Below are positions 5,122-7,075 of a DNA stretch of 7,075 nt, in pieces. The position numbers were made by a program, and so were the translations under genes. How positions within the stretch are numbered: the first letter of the stretch is position 1; each line of letters opens with the position of its first letter. The notes beneath the pieces are model-generated. The model saw only the letters and a program-made list of their open reading frames with translations. It ran no database searches and had not been told where the DNA came from. The DNA lies in the NCBI GenBank assembly GCA_046050125.1, contig JBJOQB010000086.1, positions 1-7,075 of the forward strand, read 5' to 3'. This DNA is from JAHFQJ01 sp046050125 (lineage in GTDB: Bacteria > Pseudomonadota > Gammaproteobacteria > Burkholderiales > Burkholderiaceae).

Positions 5122-7075
5122 TTATAAAGACATCAAACTAGCATTCCCACCTGCTGCCGTAGTATTAATCGATACACTTTTTTCATTAAATAAACTCACT
5201 AAACTATAGCTATTATCTTCATTAAGAGTAATTATTGGGATAATTTTTTGATAGCTTTTCGCAATAATTTGCATAATACTTATAGAATCCTTGCCTGCAT
5301 ATAATATCGCATCTAAATTTTGAATTTTTTCAATATTATGTGCCGTTGTAATTAGCTTGCTATCTACATCTGATATGCCATGAATACGGTTTTTATGCAC
5401 TTCAAGTATAATTGGACTTACACCCATATTAAACACTAAATCAATTTGCTTTTTTAAATCCAATGCTTTATCTGCTATGCATAATATATGCTTTTTTATA
5501 CTTAAAGAGTATTCATTAACTTCGCCTGTTACACTTTCTAATCGAATAGAGTTATCTTCATCTTCTTGCATTTGTTTGAGGTATTTATAAATAATATAGT
5601 TACATTCTTGCTTATTTTGCAATAATTTTAATAAATACAAGCCACCGCCTGCTTTAGGTCCTGTTCCTGATAAATTATCTCCACCGAATGGCTGTACTCC
5701 AACAATTGCACCAACCATATTACGATTAACATAAACATTACCAACATGAGAATTTTTTAATACGGTTTGAATGCTATCCTCAATCCTAGAATGAACACCC
5801 ATAGTCAAACCATAACCAAGATGATTGATATTATTAACCAATTCTGCTAAATCTTCTCTTTTATATTTCATAATATGTAGTACAGGCCCAAAAACTTCAT
5901 TTTGTAAAACATCTAAACTATTAATATAAATGAGCGTAGGTGGGCAGAAATATCCATTATTTGATATGCTACTTTGCTTTTGTGAATTAGAGTTAGGTTG
6001 ATAAATAATATGCGATGATTTTAGAGTTTTAATATATGTTTGAATATTCAGCAAAGACTCTCTATCAATAACAGCATTTACATCACAATTAATATTTATT
6101 GAGTTACCTATATTTAACTCTTCCATAGCTTGTTGTATTAATTCGGTTGTATGTTCGTAAATATCTTCTTGTATACATAAAACACGTAAAGCAGAACAAC
6201 GTTGACCAGCACTATCAAATGAAGACTGAATAATATCTTGCACAACTTGTTGAGGTAACGCAGAGGAATCAACAATCATTGCATTTTGTCCACCAGTTTC
6301 AGCAATTAATACAATTGGTTGCCCATGTTGATTTAATCTTGATGATAAATTAGATTGAATAATTTTTGCTACGTTTAAAGAACCTGTAAAAATTACTGCT
6401 TGCACATGGGGATTTTTTACCATTGCATCGCCTATAGTTTCGCCTAATCCAATCAATAACTGTAGTGCATATGTAGGAACGCCTGCCTTATGCATAATAT
6501 CTACAGCAAATCCAGCAATTAAGCTGGTCTGCTCAGCTGGTTTAGCTATTACTGAATTCCCACATACCAAAGCTGCACTTATTTGACCAATAAAAATAGC
6601 AAGTGGGAAATTCCATGGGCTGATACAAGTAACAACCCCTAATGGTTGCATATTATGGATTTGGCTTTGATAATCAAGAATTTGTTTTGCATAGTACCTT
6701 AAAAAATCTACTGCTTCTCTAATTTCAGCAATTGAATTTTTGAGCGTTTTGCCAGCTTCCCTCATGAGTAAGTTGATTAAATGGTTTTGGTATTCAACCT
6801 CTTCAAACATTTCAGCAGCTTTTAATAAAATTTCAGCTCTTTTTTGATTGCTATTAACTGCCCAATTTTCATAGTTTAAATGAGCCTGTTCACAAGCGTG
6901 TTCTACTTGAGTAATATCGGAAAATTCAATGCTACCGATTACATCATTCACATTATTTGGATTTAATACAGGCTTAATATTATGGTTATTATTAATTAAA
7001 TTATTTTGATTTATATTACGATTAATAATAGTATCATTTAATTTATCCAATCCATCGTCATTTTTATCATCATCT
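5122..7075 (-). CDS. putA: Proline utilization protein PutA, C-terminal part with P5C dehydrogenase; 5' end outside the window
   Basis: PutA oxidises proline to glutamate; the part seen here holds the NAD-dependent step from glutamate semialdehyde. The frame remains open to the window edge, reading DDDKNDDG before a TTG at 7050-7048, so this TTG is not the true start and the proline dehydrogenase half lies outside. Counting from that TTG: an Asp/Asn-rich linker (1-30), KPVLNPNNVNDVIGS (26-40), SPWNFP (144-149) with Asn-147, AKPAEQT (169-175), ETGGQNA (251-257) with Glu-251, SAGQRCSA (280-287) with nucleophile Cys-285, EVFGPV (385-390) and PFGGDNLSGTGPKAGG (454-469). Beyond this, residues about 505-642 match the extra C-terminal domain of longer PutAs and end in the conserved tail INTTAAGGNASLM (628-640), so it is a B- or C-type PutA. 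All catalytic residues are present. It converges on tpx across a hairpin. Whether it also carries an N-terminal DNA-binding domain cannot be seen. Confidence 0.95.
   Translation of the reverse strand, partial: DDDKNDDGLDKLNDTIINRNINQNNLINNNHNIKPVLNPNNVNDVIGSIEFSDITQVEHACEQAHLNYENWAVNSNQKRAEILLKAAEMFEEVEYQNHLINLLMREAGKTLKNSIAEIREAVDFLRYYAKQILDYQSQIHNMQPLGVVTCISPWNFPLAIFIGQISAALVCGNSVIAKPAEQTSLIAGFAVDIMHKAGVPTYALQLLIGLGETIGDAMVKNPHVQAVIFTGSLNVAKIIQSNLSSRLNQHGQPIVLIAETGGQNAMIVDSSALPQQVVQDIIQSSFDSAGQRCSALRVLCIQEDIYEHTTELIQQAMEELNIGNSININCDVNAVIDRESLLNIQTYIKTLKSSHIIYQPNSNSQKQSSISNNGYFCPPTLIYINSLDVLQNEVFGPVLHIMKYKREDLAELVNNINHLGYGLTMGVHSRIEDSIQTVLKNSHVGNVYVNRNMVGAIVGVQPFGGDNLSGTGPKAGGGLYLLKLLQNKQECNYIIYKYLKQMQEDEDNSIRLESVTGEVNEYSLSIKKHILCIADKALDLKKQIDLVFNMGVSPIILEVHKNRIHGISDVDSKLITTAHNIEKIQNLDAILYAGKDSISIMQIIAKSYQKIIPIITLNEDNSYSLVSLFNEKSVSINTTAAGGNASLMSL

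Noticed and set aside
7048..7050. TTG as start codon of the right-edge gene
   Set aside because: The frame continues open upstream to the window end, no SD is placed before it, and the domain match shows that the protein is the C-terminal part of PutA.
1..7075. Mobile element, CRISPR array, tRNA/rRNA or defence island
   Set aside because: No transposase or integrase motifs, no spaced repeats, no tRNA-like cloverleaf and no terminal inverted repeats flanking genes were seen. All sizeable ORFs are explained by housekeeping or envelope families.

Overview
The window is AT-rich (roughly 30% G+C, judged by eye) and comes from a Gram-negative bacterium, probably a beta- or gammaproteobacterium. 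MiaA, a FimV-type N-terminal domain, a periplasmic L,D-transpeptidase, an atypical 2-Cys thiol peroxidase (Tpx) and the aldehyde-dehydrogenase half of PutA fit that group. FimV plus a YkuD/Cds6-type transpeptidase plus a PutA with an extra C-terminal domain points towards Burkholderiales-like bacteria with a reduced G+C content. That placement is inference, since no rRNA gene is present.

Layout, left to right. At the left edge, a perfect -10-like box and a Shine-Dalgarno-like TAGGA precede an ATG on the minus strand, so another minus-strand gene may start there. Next come miaA (minus strand, 78-1034), a divergent intergenic region (1035-1304) with possible promoters and a weakly supported 56-codon ORF, and then fimV-like and L,D-transpeptidase genes on the plus strand. 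These last two overlap by up to 56 nt and are probably one operon for envelope proteins. A 224-nt intergenic region (4279-4502) holds a perfect 12-bp inverted repeat, a TATAAT box and a possibly structured leader. It leads into tpx (4503-5015, with a strong SD). A hairpin terminator lies between tpx and the convergent putA, which runs in from the right edge on the minus strand. The putA frame is open to the last base of the window, so the gene is cut and its proline dehydrogenase half lies outside.

The genes do ordinary jobs: tRNA A37 prenylation, a polar inner-membrane or peptidoglycan-associated scaffold, peptidoglycan cross-linking or lipoprotein attachment, peroxide removal and proline catabolism. 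I see no mobile element, CRISPR array, toxin-antitoxin pair, defence system or RNA gene, and nothing that amounts to an undescribed system. The points worth a second look are modest: the dual-coding fimV/transpeptidase junction, the very short FimV, and the inverted-repeat architecture upstream of tpx.
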